Assembly: GCA_965220045.1 (NCBI GenBank)
Contig: OZ244803.1
Span: 3,162,001 to 3,226,000 of the forward strand
Origin: VXOZ01 sp965220045
Lineage (GTDB): Bacteria; Chloroflexota; UBA11872; VXOZ01
Reading direction: 5' to 3'
Length of the DNA stretch: 64,000 bases
Shown: positions 50,544 to 59,704 of the stretch, piece after piece
Numbering within the stretch: the stretch's first letter is position 1
Layout: every line of letters begins with the position of its first letter
Translations under genes and position numbers: made by a program
The notes under the pieces: generated by a model
What the model saw: the letters and a program-made list of their open reading frames with translations, nothing else
Told to the model about the DNA's origin: nothing
The model's database searches: none

Positions 50544-53411
50544 GTGGCAAACCCGACACTCTCGCGGCGACGCCGCCGGCGGCAGAGTCGCAGGCGGACA
50601 TTTTCCGGCTTCACCTTCGTGCTCATATTCGCGGGGTCGCTCTTCGGCCTCATGCTCTTGGCAACCGCCTCTGTGGGTGCGGTGGCCGGAGGGGTCTACG
50701 CGTATCTCACGCAGGACTTGCCCGACCCGGCGCAGCTCGAGACGTGGCCGGTGCCGGAGAGCAGCAAGATCTTCGACCGGAATGGCAACCTGCTCTACAC
50801 CATAAACAACCCCGTGGAGGGGCAGCGCACCAACCTCTCCTTTGAGGAAATCCCTCTGGTGATGAAGCAGGCTATCATTGCCGCCGAGGACCGCAACTTC
50901 TACTCCAATCCGGGCTTTGACCTGCGCGGCATTTCCCGCGCGGTGCTCGGTGTGGTGACAGGTCGCTATGCGGGCGGCGGCAGCACCATAACGCAGCAGC
51001 TTGCCCGCGCCGTTTTCCTAACGCCCGAATTCAGCGTGGAGCGCAAGCTAAGAGAGATAATCCTTGCCTACCAGATCAACCAGAGGTACACCAAAGAAGA
51101 GACCCTGGCGCTCTATCTGAACCTCATCGCCTTCGGCAACCTGGCATACGGCATCGAGGCCGCCGCCAACGTCTACTTCGACAAGCCGGCGCAAGAACTG
51201 ACGCTGGCGGAGGCGTCGATGTTGGCCGGCATTGTGCAGGCGCCGAGCCGCCTGAACCCCTTCGTGAACAAAGAAGGCGCCCGCGAACGGCAGCTCTACG
51301 TGCTGAACCAGATGGTCGAGAATGAATTCATTACGGCGCAAGAGGCCGCGAATACGTATGCGACGGAGCCGGTCCTCAGCCAGCGCAGCCCGCCCCTGCT
51401 CGCGCCCCACTTCGTCTTCTACGTGTGGAAACTGCTGGAGGAACGGTACGGCTCGGAGGTGCTCTACACAGGCGGCCTGAACATCGTTACCACGCTGGAC
51501 CTTAACTATCAACGGCTGGCGGAGCGCGTGGCGCGGGAACAGATTACGAAACTGGTGGCCCACGACGCCAGCAATGCCGCCCTGGTTGCCCTGGACCCGA
51601 AGACCGGCGAAATCCTGGCCATGCTCGGCAGCGTGGACTACGGCGACCAGTCCATCGATGGGGAGGTGAACGTCACCACGTCGCTCCGGCAACCCGGTTC
51701 CGCTATCAAGCCGCTCTTCTACGCGGCGGCGTTTGAAAAGGGATGGACGCCCGCGACACTGATCTGGGACGTGCCAATCGCCATCAATATACCAGGGTCC
51801 CCGGTCTACGCCCCCAAGAACTACGATGACAAGTTTCATGGCCCAGCGCCGGTGCGCGCGGCTCTGGCAAATTCCTACAATATCCCGGCAGTCCAGGCGG
51901 TGCAGTACGTGGGAGTGAATAACGGCGTCGCGATGGCGCGGCGCCTGGGCATATCGTCCTTCGGTGACGAGACGTATTATGGACCAGCGGTGGTGCTGGG
52001 CGGCGCTGAAGTGCAACTGCTCGAACTGGCTAGCGCCTATGGCGTCTTTGCCACCAACGGTCTCTATCGCCCGCCGGAGGCCATCCTCAGAGTGACCAAT
52101 TCCGACGGCATCGTGGTCTACGAGTACGAACCCCCGCCGGGAGTACAGGTGCTCAGCCCGCAGATCTCTTTTCTGATCACCAGCATTCTCTCGGATAACG
52201 ACGCGCGCATACCTATGTTTGGGCAGGATAGCCACCTCAAGCTGACACGAACGGCCGCCGCGAAGACCGGTACCACAGACGACTCTAAGGATAACTGGAC
52301 GGTTGGCTACACACCGAACCTCGTCACCGGCGTGTGGGTAGGCAACTCCGACGGCAGGCCCATGCGAGAGACGTCCGGTCTCAGCGGTGCGGCTCCCATT
52401 TGGAACAGTTTTATGGAGGAGGCGCTGCAGGACTTACCTGTGGAGGAGTTCACGCGGCCGCCGGACATCGTCCAGGTTGAGGTCTGCCGCGCCACCGGCA
52501 TGGTGGCTACGCCCTACTGCGCCGAAACGACCGAGCAGAAAGCGCTGGAGGCGCTATGCCTTTTGGTCGCGGGATATCAGAACAGGCCGGACTGCGGCGG
52601 GACCTATTACGAGTACTTCATCACGGGCACTGAACCGACCGAAGAAGACACCTTCTTCGTGCCGTACTCAATTCACCGGGAGAGTGGGCTGCTCGCCGTG
52701 ACGCAGACGCCCCAAGACGAGGTGGAAGAGCTGGTCTACTTCGTGATTCCACGCGAAGAGGAAGTGCTGCCTGAAGTGCGCGACTGGGCGCAACAGGAAG
52801 GCATACTGCAGCCGCCAACCGAGGCGCATATCCCGGCGCCGGTAGCGCCGTTGGCGATATCCTGGCCGCGGGCTGGCGATCCCGTGCGCAGTCTGTTGAA
52901 GATCACGGGAAACGTGAATATCCCGAATCTGAATTGGTATCGCGTAGAGTACGGTGTGGGCCTCAACCCGTCGCATTGGGTGCAGATCGACGTGGAGCAG
53001 ACCCGGCCGGTCATAAACGACGTCCTGATGGCGTGGGATACGTTCCCCTTCAACGGCCCCTTTACGATTCGCGTCATCGCGCGGGACACGAGCGGGCAAG
53101 AACAAGAGATTCGCGCGCCGGTGACCATTGACAACACGCCGCCGCACGTAGAGTTGCTTTCACCGCTGGCCGACGGCACGCTGCCTCTCGGTCCTACGCT
53201 GATTCAAGCAAACGCGACTGACGACCAAGCGCTGGATGCGGTGGCATTCTTTATCAACGGCCAGCCAATTGCCCAGCGCCACCAACCACCGTTTGAGGTA
53301 GTCTGGGATCCCCGGGGCGTTGGCGGAAATCACACGCTCTTTGTCGTGGCTTTCGACAAGGCAGGCAATCAGTCGACAACGCCGCAATTGAACCTCTTCC
53401 TGCAGGAATGA
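50544..53411 (+). CDS. Class A penicillin-binding protein (PBP1A-like)
   Basis: 955-residue bifunctional peptidoglycan synthase. Basic cytoplasmic tail, one transmembrane helix at about 20-48, GT51 transglycosylase domain (AAEDRNFYSNPGFDLRG; GGGSTITQQLAR; KLREIILAYQI), then transpeptidase with SAIK (PGSAIKP), SYN and KTG (AKTGTTDDSKDNWTVG). Beyond about residue 770 two Ig-like beta-domains are added (APLAISWPRAGDPVRS; NTPPHVELLSPLADG). GTG start at 50544 with AAGGAA 8 bases upstream. Lies with division genes, so it may work at the septum. Confidence 0.94.
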   Translation: MANPTLSRRRRRRQSRRRTFSGFTFVLIFAGSLFGLMLLATASVGAVAGGVYAYLTQDLPDPAQLETWPVPESSKIFDRNGNLLYTINNPVEGQRTNLSFEEIPLVMKQAIIAAEDRNFYSNPGFDLRGISRAVLGVVTGRYAGGGSTITQQLARAVFLTPEFSVERKLREIILAYQINQRYTKEETLALYLNLIAFGNLAYGIEAAANVYFDKPAQELTLAEASMLAGIVQAPSRLNPFVNKEGARERQLYVLNQMVENEFITAQEAANTYATEPVLSQRSPPLLAPHFVFYVWKLLEERYGSEVLYTGGLNIVTTLDLNYQRLAERVAREQITKLVAHDASNAALVALDPKTGEILAMLGSVDYGDQSIDGEVNVTTSLRQPGSAIKPLFYAAAFEKGWTPATLIWDVPIAINIPGSPVYAPKNYDDKFHGPAPVRAALANSYNIPAVQAVQYVGVNNGVAMARRLGISSFGDETYYGPAVVLGGAEVQLLELASAYGVFATNGLYRPPEAILRVTNSDGIVVYEYEPPPGVQVLSPQISFLITSILSDNDARIPMFGQDSHLKLTRTAAAKTGTTDDSKDNWTVGYTPNLVTGVWVGNSDGRPMRETSGLSGAAPIWNSFMEEALQDLPVEEFTRPPDIVQVEVCRATGMVATPYCAETTEQKALEALCLLVAGYQNRPDCGGTYYEYFITGTEPTEEDTFFVPYSIHRESGLLAVTQTPQDEVEELVYFVIPREEEVLPEVRDWAQQEGILQPPTEAHIPAPVAPLAISWPRAGDPVRSLLKITGNVNIPNLNWYRVEYGVGLNPSHWVQIDVEQTRPVINDVLMAWDTFPFNGPFTIRVIARDTSGQEQEIRAPVTIDNTPPHVELLSPLADGTLPLGPTLIQANATDDQALDAVAFFINGQPIAQRHQPPFEVVWDPRGVGGNHTLFVVAFDKAGNQSTTPQLNLFLQE

Positions 53412-53683
53412 GAGCTATGCGGGGGTTGGCGCGCTTTGTGACTAGCCGCTGCAGGCCTGGAGGCAGTGGGCGGTGCCTGAATGTACCGAAGAGATGGATT
53501 GCGCTTGCACAGTTTCAGCATTGATGACGAATAGCCCTGTTTGTTGAGCAAGAGGCCGCTCCAGCGGAGCGCACTTCGTCAGGGTCCGCCCGGTGCGAAA
53601 TCCCACGGTATGCGGAAACGCGAAACGAACGAATAGTGCACCCTCAGTAGGGTAGCCAATTCTTTGGAAGGACTGCACTTGCG

Positions 53684-54865
53684 ATGAAGAGCAACAATCT
53701 ACCGTTGCGCTATGGCGTCAATCCGCATCAAACCCCGGCGCGGGTCTTACGGGGCGAGGGCAGCAACGCCCTGCCCTTCACGGTGCTCAATGGCGCGCCG
53801 GGGTACATTAATCTCCTGGACGCTCTGAACGCGTGGCAGCTCGTCAAAGAACTGCGCGACTCCCTGGAGTTGCCGGCTGCGGCTTCCTTCAAGCACGTCA
53901 GCCCGGCCGGCGCTGCCGTGGGCGTACCCCTCGGCGACCCACTGCACCAGGCCTATGCGGTTGGCAATGTCGACCTCTCCCCCCTCGCCACGGCGTATGC
54001 CCGCGCGCGGGGCGGCGATAGCGTGTCTTCCTTCGGCGACATGGCCGCGCTCAGCGACGTGGTGGACGTGCCGACGGCGCGGCTGCTGCGCCGGGAAGTG
54101 TCCGACGGCGTGATTGCGCCCGGTTACGAACCCGAAGCCTTGCAGATGCTGCGGCGCAAGAAAGGCGGCAGTTACGTGGTGCTGCAGATCGATCCGGACT
54201 ACGCGCCGCCGCTGCTCGAACGCCGGGAAGTCTTCGGCGTCACGTTCGAGCAACGCCGCAACGACCGGGTTCCGGGAGCGGAACTCTTGCAGGAGGTGGT
54301 TACCGACAAAACTGAGTTGCCGCCCGCTGCGGCACGCGACCTGCTGGTGGCGACGCTCGCCGTGAAGTACACGCAATCGAACTCGGTCTGTCTCGCTTTG
54401 GACGGGCAGGTGATCGGATTGGGTGCCGGGCAGCAGTCGCGCATCCACTGCACGCGGCTTGCCTCAGACAAAGCAGACCTCTGGTACCTCCGGCAGCATC
54501 CCAGCGTCCTGGGGCTGGCGCTGCGACCGAAGCTATCGAGGGCGGAGAGGAATAACGCCATCGACCGCTTTCTCCTGGAAGAACTGACCGCGGCCGAGAC
54601 GCAGGCGTGGCTTGCAGCGTTTACGACGCCGCCCGTGCGCCTCACGGCCGACGTGAAGCGGCAATGGCTGAACACGCTCGAGAACGTTGCGCTCAGTTCC
54701 GACGCGTACTTCCCCTTCCGTGACAACGTGGACCGCGCCTCGCGCAGCGGGGTGCGCTACGTGGTGCAGGCCGGCGGTTCCAACCGCGATGATGAGGTGA
54801 TCGACGCGGCCAATGAGTACGGTATGGTCATGGCGTTTGCAAACCTGCGGCTGTTCCATCATTGA
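53684..54865 (+). CDS. purH: AICAR formyltransferase (PurH C-terminal domain only)
   Basis: 393 residues covering only the AICAR transformylase half of PurH: LRYGVNPHQTPARV, catalytic KH in SFKHVSPAGAA near residue 68, AVKYTQSNSVCLALDGQVIGLGAGQQSRIHCTRLA, and the end GSNRDDEVIDAANEYGMVM. The IMP cyclohydrolase half is missing, so that step needs another protein. Makes FAICAR from AICAR and 10-formyl-THF in purine synthesis. Homologues of this stand-alone type exist in some bacteria. Stands alone here. Confidence 0.9.
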   Translation: MKSNNLPLRYGVNPHQTPARVLRGEGSNALPFTVLNGAPGYINLLDALNAWQLVKELRDSLELPAAASFKHVSPAGAAVGVPLGDPLHQAYAVGNVDLSPLATAYARARGGDSVSSFGDMAALSDVVDVPTARLLRREVSDGVIAPGYEPEALQMLRRKKGGSYVVLQIDPDYAPPLLERREVFGVTFEQRRNDRVPGAELLQEVVTDKTELPPAAARDLLVATLAVKYTQSNSVCLALDGQVIGLGAGQQSRIHCTRLASDKADLWYLRQHPSVLGLALRPKLSRAERNNAIDRFLLEELTAAETQAWLAAFTTPPVRLTADVKRQWLNTLENVALSSDAYFPFRDNVDRASRSGVRYVVQAGGSNRDDEVIDAANEYGMVMAFANLRLFHH

Positions 54866-54933
54866 TCGGCGTCAGAAATATCAGTCCGCACACTTGTCCT
54901 GAGTTTGCGGTGTGCTGCCATCAATGATATCAG

Positions 54934-55107
54934 TCAACTCTTCTTACTTGGCTTCTTACGACCAGACGCCTCTCTACTATTCACAACCACCTCATCCCCA
55001 ATTCCGTATTGCTTCTTTAGTTCTCGGATCTGGTCTGATTCCTTCTTCGTTGGGTAAAGACGGTCGCGTTTGGGCATTGAGAAGCCCTCTCCCTTTTTCG
55101 TTTTCAT
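54934..55107 (-). CDS. Small basic protein coupled to the Ntn hydrolase
   Basis: 57 residues, Lys/Arg-rich (17 basic residues), ending SGRKKPSKKS. The ATG overlaps the stop of the gene upstream (ATGA), and GGAGG lies 8 bases before it inside that gene. Met-11 could be an internal start. No family recognised. Coupling to a proteasome-like protein makes a partner or substrate role possible, but there is no direct evidence; it does not end in the GGQ/GGE tail of Pup. Confidence 0.5.
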   Translation of the reverse strand: MKTKKGEGFSMPKRDRLYPTKKESDQIRELKKQYGIGDEVVVNSREASGRKKPSKKS

Positions 55108-56105
55108 CGACCATCCTCCGATGTTATGACTTCATGCCCTTGATGGTGCCACACTTCTTTGGTTACTGGATAGTATCCGTCTCGACGAATTACGGCAATG
55201 TGCACATCTCCACCGACGGTCGGCAATTGTGAACTAATGTCTTGTGCTTGAATCATGATTCGAAGAAAGAAATCGACACAATTGATCGCGTTCTGCTCGG
55301 AGAACTCCTCCCATGACGCCTGAAGCCGGTCAAGATCCCACTCATTGAACAAGTCCATTTCCTCTCCAAAGTCGGCCGCCTTGGGCAATGTCTCAGCGTA
55401 GCCTTTGCTCTTGAGGTGCTCAAGCAGCTTGTCTCTGTACAAGTCCATTAGTGAGTGGGTGCGCTGCATGAGACGAATTTTATTGTTTACATCGGTACCA
55501 AACACGATCCGTTGAATCCAATCCATTTGACCTGCAAAGGCGATTCCGAACTCGCCCGCTGAGAAACTCTGAACAACAGAATTGTCTCGCACGTCGACTT
55601 TCACAATTGCCGGCCAAGTTTCACCCTTGTCATAGCCGGCAAGCAGCAACTCTAACCCAGGTTGCTCAAATCCTTGTTGATACTCCTGTTCGTAATACTC
55701 CCGCAAGAAACTTAGAAAACACTTAGCGATGCCGTTCACTGTATAGTCTTCATCCTCAATTCCGGAGTGCCTCGTGGAAAACTCCGCAACTAGCCCTCGG
55801 ATAGTATGCGTTCCTATTGAAGATATTCCCGTAAACATAACCGCGATTGGAAGACTTCCCAATCTAAAAAGCTTCTTGACGTGAAGCAGCTGGTTGTATG
55901 GTACTGGTTCTGTAACCTCATACAACTGTGAAAAGTCGGTCAATACCGGAGCACCCTCAGGGTTTATGCGCAGCTTGAATTCATTGTCCGGGTCGAAGTA
56001 TTTCGCTACCTGGAACGGATCGAGCATATTGCGAGTCTGCGTTCCAAGACTATCAGCACCTACCACCACAGCGTGCTTAGAGGCAAGCGCAATCAGCGTA
56101 GTCAT
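55104..56105 (-). CDS. Proteasome-like Ntn hydrolase
   Basis: 333 residues. After removal of Met the protein would begin TTLIALASKHAVVVGADS, matching proteasome beta-subunits and HslV: Thr at position 1 of the mature chain and Asp exactly at 17. The stretch HVKKLFRLGSLPIAVMFTGISSIG (VKK at 76-78) matches the HslV/beta VKKv...iagfaG block, so the catalytic Lys is likely there, after an insert of about 40 residues. A segment GLELLLAGYDKGETWPAIVKVD fits the sheet that follows. The C-terminal 120 residues are unassigned. Start overlaps the nitroreductase stop by ATGA. Fold call is motif-based; substrate unknown. Confidence 0.65.
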   Translation of the reverse strand: MTTLIALASKHAVVVGADSLGTQTRNMLDPFQVAKYFDPDNEFKLRINPEGAPVLTDFSQLYEVTEPVPYNQLLHVKKLFRLGSLPIAVMFTGISSIGTHTIRGLVAEFSTRHSGIEDEDYTVNGIAKCFLSFLREYYEQEYQQGFEQPGLELLLAGYDKGETWPAIVKVDVRDNSVVQSFSAGEFGIAFAGQMDWIQRIVFGTDVNNKIRLMQRTHSLMDLYRDKLLEHLKSKGYAETLPKAADFGEEMDLFNEWDLDRLQASWEEFSEQNAINCVDFFLRIMIQAQDISSQLPTVGGDVHIAVIRRDGYYPVTKEVWHHQGHEVITSEDGR

Positions 56106-56713
56106 TCTTCGCCTCTCTCACTTGTCCACTCCCGGCCCCATGCGTCGGCAAACACGAATGCGCTGAGCGGCTTACGCTCGCGGGGTTGGAGTTCGCGGGA
56201 TTTAGTATCGGGCGGAAGGTCCTCCGGGTCGCCCGGATAGCCCAGCGCGAGCGCGGTGATGGCCTCGTACCCCTCCGGTATGTCGAACGTCTCGCGCGCC
56301 TTATCGGGAAAGAAGCCGGCCATCTGATGCGAGACGAGGCCGAGAGCGACGGCTTGGAGGACGAGGTTCTCGTTCGCCAAGCCCACGTCGTGGAAGGCAT
56401 GGCGGTTAGGACCGCGCTCCGCCGAGATTGAGAGTTGCGCCACTGCCAAGATCAAGACCGGCGCGTGCTGCGCCCACTGGATGTTCTGAGGCCGCAAGCA
56501 ATTGAGAAGCCGCGTGAACCCTGTCTCATCGTCTTTGGTGGCCACGATGTAGTGCCAGGGTTGTCCGTTGAACGACGACGGCGCCCAGCGCGCCGCCTCG
56601 AAGAGACTGGCAAGCTTTTCCGGCTCCACCGGACGGGACGCAAACGCCCGCGGGCTCCAGCGGCGGCGGATCAAATCGTGAATAGGATAGTCGGTTACAG
56701 CGGGTTTCTCCAT
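56102..56713 (-). CDS. Nitroreductase family protein
   Basis: 203-residue FMN-dependent oxidoreductase. Typical start HDLIRRRWSPRAFASRPVEPEKLASLFEAARWAPSSFNGQPWHYIV (FMN phosphate-binding RRSPRAF-like motif), and later HDVGLANENLVLQAVALGLVSHQMAGF. Its stop overlaps the start of the Ntn hydrolase (ATGA). Substrate unknown. Confidence 0.88.
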   Translation of the reverse strand: MEKPAVTDYPIHDLIRRRWSPRAFASRPVEPEKLASLFEAARWAPSSFNGQPWHYIVATKDDETGFTRLLNCLRPQNIQWAQHAPVLILAVAQLSISAERGPNRHAFHDVGLANENLVLQAVALGLVSHQMAGFFPDKARETFDIPEGYEAITALALGYPGDPEDLPPDTKSRELQPRERKPLSAFVFADAWGREWTSERGEE

Positions 56714-57126
56714 GGAATTGCATACCTCACGCAGTGAAAGCAGGACCGTAGTTCATTCAGCATACTCCACCCCTCACCCACTGCCTACTTGATGATTTCA
56801 TTGCCTCCAGACCTCATGGAGAGTCATTGGCTCAGGACGGGAGAGTACTCGAAATCGGTCTCTCTCATTGCTAGTATCGGAGTACAGCCCCTATTCGCTT
56901 CGGCGGTAGGGTCGAGGCCGCCCACAGGGCGGTCTCTGTCTTTTGTAACGCTGTTGACTGGCAAGTGTTCGGATTTGAGTACAAGTAGGAAAAAACTAAT
57001 CCAAGCCTTGACTCGCATGAAATTCTGTGTCATTCTGAGGGTACAGCCCCTCTCGCTTCGGCGGTAGGGTAGAGGCCGCCCTTCGGGTGGTCTCTGTTCT
57101 TAAGGGCCATGCCGGTAAGAAACCAC
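56714..57126. repeat. Duplicated hairpin element (56881-56944 and 57041-57102)
   Basis: Two direct copies of about 62 bases, starting AGTACAGCCCCTATTCGCTT and GTACAGCCCCTCTCGCTTCG. Each ends in a 10-base stem: GAGGCCGCCC/GGGCGGTCTC (56914-56936, loop ACA) and GAGGCCGCCC/GGGTGGTCTC (57072-57094, loop TTC), followed by TGTCTTTT or TGTTCTT. They look like terminators of a short repeated transcript. No protein gene is supported between them. Confidence 0.7.
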
Positions 57127-57762
57127 ATGAAAACCAACTTCTACATTGATGGCTTCAATCTCTACTATCGTGCGCTAAAGGACACACCATTCAAGTGGCT
57201 AGACTTGCAAAAGCTCGCTGAGACTCTCTTCCCTAGAGACACTGTCAATCAAATATGCTACTTCACTGCCAAGATTGATGCTCGTCCCAACGACCCTGGA
57301 CAGCCCCAACGTCAGCAAGCGTATTTGCGGGCCCTACATACCTTACCCGGCTTCCAAGTCCACTATGGATTGTTCAAAACGAGAATCAAGAATCGGCCTT
57401 TGGCTTTTCCTTTGGAAGGACTGCCTGAATACGTTGACATCCTCAATACTGAAGAAAAAGGATCGGACGTAAACCTTGCGACAAGACTCTTGGCTGATGG
57501 CTTTAGAGGCGTGTATGAACAAGCAGTCGTCATATCTAAAGATTCAGATCTTGCAAGCGCAATCAGGTGTGTTTGAGACGACCTGAATCTTCAGATTTGC
57601 GTCGTGAATCCTGACCGAAGGAGGCCGATTCAGCGGCCCCTCAAAGAAGCAGCGACGTTCGTCAAGACTATTCGACGACATCACTTGGAGAATTGTCAAT
57701 TCCCGGAAGAGTTGACAGATGAAAGTGGTCTTATCAATAGACCATCGGAGTGGAAGAAATAG
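57127..57762 (+). pseudogene. NYN (PIN-like) domain gene with in-frame TGA
   Basis: The first 149 codons encode a NYN nuclease domain: FYIDGFNLYYRALK, the acidic residues in EKGSDVNLATRLLADG and SKDSDL. A TGA at 57574-57576 stops it, but the same frame continues with DDLNLQICVVNPDRRRPIQ and a helical tail to TAG at 57760-57762, which is the normal end of such proteins (about 211 residues). CGA to TGA is the simplest cause. All acidic catalytic residues lie before the stop. ATG 57127 is chosen over 57109, as MKTNFYIDGFN is the usual start. Confidence 0.75.
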
Positions 57763-57884
57763 CCCTTTGACTTGGGAGAGTGCTGTACTCCACCAAAAGT
57801 GCATGATGCGCACTAAGTGAGCCAAATGCTGCGAAGTCTACCTATTCACTAGTTGGCTCAAATCCGTTTAATGGAAGACATTCC

Positions 57885-58658
57885 ATGCTTACGACACGCA
57901 TTATTCCCTGTCTCGACGTGCATCGCGGCCGCGTGGTGCGGGGGCAGCAGTTTTCGGCCGATAAGGACGCCGGCGACCCCATCGAGCTGGCCGTGCGCTA
58001 TAACGAGCAGAGCGCCGATGAGCTCGTCTATTACGACATTACCGCCTCGGCCGAAGAGCGCGGCATCTTTCAGGACCTGGTGGAGCGCACTGCCGACCAA
58101 CTCTTCATTCCGCTGACGGTCGGCGGCGGCATTCGCACCGCGCAGGACATGCGCCGCATGCTCATGGCGGGGGCGGACAAGGTCTCCATCAACACGGCGG
58201 CGGTGGATAATCCCGATCTCATCAACGACGGCGCCGAAGGCTTCGGCAGCCAGTGCACGGTGCTCTCCATGGACGTCAAGCGCGTGCCCCAAGCCGACGG
58301 CAGCATCAAGTGGCACGTCTTTACCCACGGCGGGCGACGCCAGACTGACGGCGAGGCCGTGCCGTGGGCCATCGAGGGCGTGAAACGCGGCGCGGGCGAG
58401 ATCGTGGTCAACAGCATCGACGCCGACGGCACCCTGGCCGGCTACGACCTGGAACTCCTGGCCGCCGTCAGCGCTGCCGTGGACGTGCCGGTGATCGCCA
58501 GCGGCGGCGGCGGCACGCTGGACCACCTCTTTGACGCGCTCGATAAGGGCAACGCCCACGCCGTGCTGGCCGCATCTATTTTCCATTACGAGCACTTCAC
58601 CGTGCGCGAGGTGAAGGAATATCTGGCGGCGAAGGGCATCCCCATGCGGCTGAACTGA
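57885..58658 (+). CDS. hisF: Imidazole glycerol phosphate synthase subunit HisF
   Basis: 257-residue TIM barrel cyclase of histidine biosynthesis, working with HisH. Catalytic Asp11 (IPCLD) and Asp130 (LSMD) are at the canonical positions, with phosphate-binding VGGGIRT and ASGGGGTLDH. Start ATG 57885. No other his genes are in the window. Confidence 0.94.
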   Translation: MLTTRIIPCLDVHRGRVVRGQQFSADKDAGDPIELAVRYNEQSADELVYYDITASAEERGIFQDLVERTADQLFIPLTVGGGIRTAQDMRRMLMAGADKVSINTAAVDNPDLINDGAEGFGSQCTVLSMDVKRVPQADGSIKWHVFTHGGRRQTDGEAVPWAIEGVKRGAGEIVVNSIDADGTLAGYDLELLAAVSAAVDVPVIASGGGGTLDHLFDALDKGNAHAVLAASIFHYEHFTVREVKEYLAAKGIPMRLN

Positions 58659-58720
58659 GCCGGCAGACAACGCCGGTTGTTGAGCTTCTGCATAGTGGAT
58701 TCGGATTTGTGGAGAAGAGC

Positions 58721-59704
58721 ATGTCGGCGAAAACTCTCATCCGGCCGTACAATCCCAATCTCGACGCGGCGGCCCTGCTGCCGCTGTGGCAGGCCACCCT
58801 TGGCGACGCGTGGCCCATGCGCGACGATCTCTTGCGGCGGCTATTGACCGACCATCGCTTCTATCGCGGGGACGATCACCTGGTGGCGGTGGCGGGCGAA
58901 GAGATCGTCGGTTTCGTGGGCACGCAGGTGGACCGGTGGGCGGGCATGGCGCGGGACGAGCGCGGCGGCGGCATTTCCGTCGTGCTCGTGCATCCCGCTT
59001 GGCGGCGGCAAGGCGTCGGTACGCGTCTGCACGAGGCGGCTTTGGCGCAACTGCGCCGTGAAGGCGTGAATACCATGCGTCTCGGCGGTGGCGGCGCGTA
59101 CCGCTTCTGGCCCGGCATTCCCACGGACCTGCCTGGGGCATGTGAATTTTTCGCCGCGTGCGGGTGGCCGCTGGAACCTGAAAAGCGGTCGTGCGATCTG
59201 GTGCGCGACCTCAGCGACTTTCGCGTGCCGACTGCCATGCGCGCGCGGCTGGCGCGGGAGAATGTGACCATTCGTCCCGCCCGTCAGGACGAGGTCGACG
59301 CCGTCATCGCGTTCGAATACAAGCACTTTCCCGGCTGGGCCGCAGGGTTCGTTCACATGGGAGAACTCGGCGACTACGCCAACATGCTCGTGGCGTTCGA
59401 CTCGGACAAGGTCATCGTCGGCTCGCTCATGCTGCACACGCCGTCGTCGCGCTGGCTCACGGCAAACGTCACGTGGAAGACCATGCTCGGTGACGCACTC
59501 GGCGGCATCAGCGCCGTGGGTGTAGCCGAAAGCGAACGGGGACGCGGCATCGGTATCGGCATGGTGGCGGTCGGCTCAGAGGTACTGCGTGAACGCGGCG
59601 TCGGCAATTGCCACATCGACTGGACGTCCATTGTCGACTTTTACGGCAAGCTCGGCTACACGGTCTGGCGCCGCTACTGGATGAGCACGCGGACGCTTGC
59701 CTGA
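58721..59704 (+). CDS. Tandem GNAT acetyltransferase
   Basis: 327 residues with two GNAT folds: the first with motif A RRQGVGTRLHEAAL (near 98-111), the second with ESERGRGIGIGMVAVGSEVLRERG (near 268-291). Only the second keeps a pattern close to Q/RxxGxG/A, and the first also does, so both may bind acetyl-CoA. GGAG lies 8 bases before the ATG at 58721; an upstream start at 58709 is less likely. Acts probably on a small molecule or antibiotic; unknown. Confidence 0.82.
   Translation: MSAKTLIRPYNPNLDAAALLPLWQATLGDAWPMRDDLLRRLLTDHRFYRGDDHLVAVAGEEIVGFVGTQVDRWAGMARDERGGGISVVLVHPAWRRQGVGTRLHEAALAQLRREGVNTMRLGGGGAYRFWPGIPTDLPGACEFFAACGWPLEPEKRSCDLVRDLSDFRVPTAMRARLARENVTIRPARQDEVDAVIAFEYKHFPGWAAGFVHMGELGDYANMLVAFDSDKVIVGSLMLHTPSSRWLTANVTWKTMLGDALGGISAVGVAESERGRGIGIGMVAVGSEVLRERGVGNCHIDWTSIVDFYGKLGYTVWRRYWMSTRTLA

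Noticed and set aside
54934..55107. Small basic protein as a Pup-like tag
   Set aside because: It lacks the GGQ/GGE C-terminus and is basic, whereas Pup is acidic; no ligase or depupylase is nearby.
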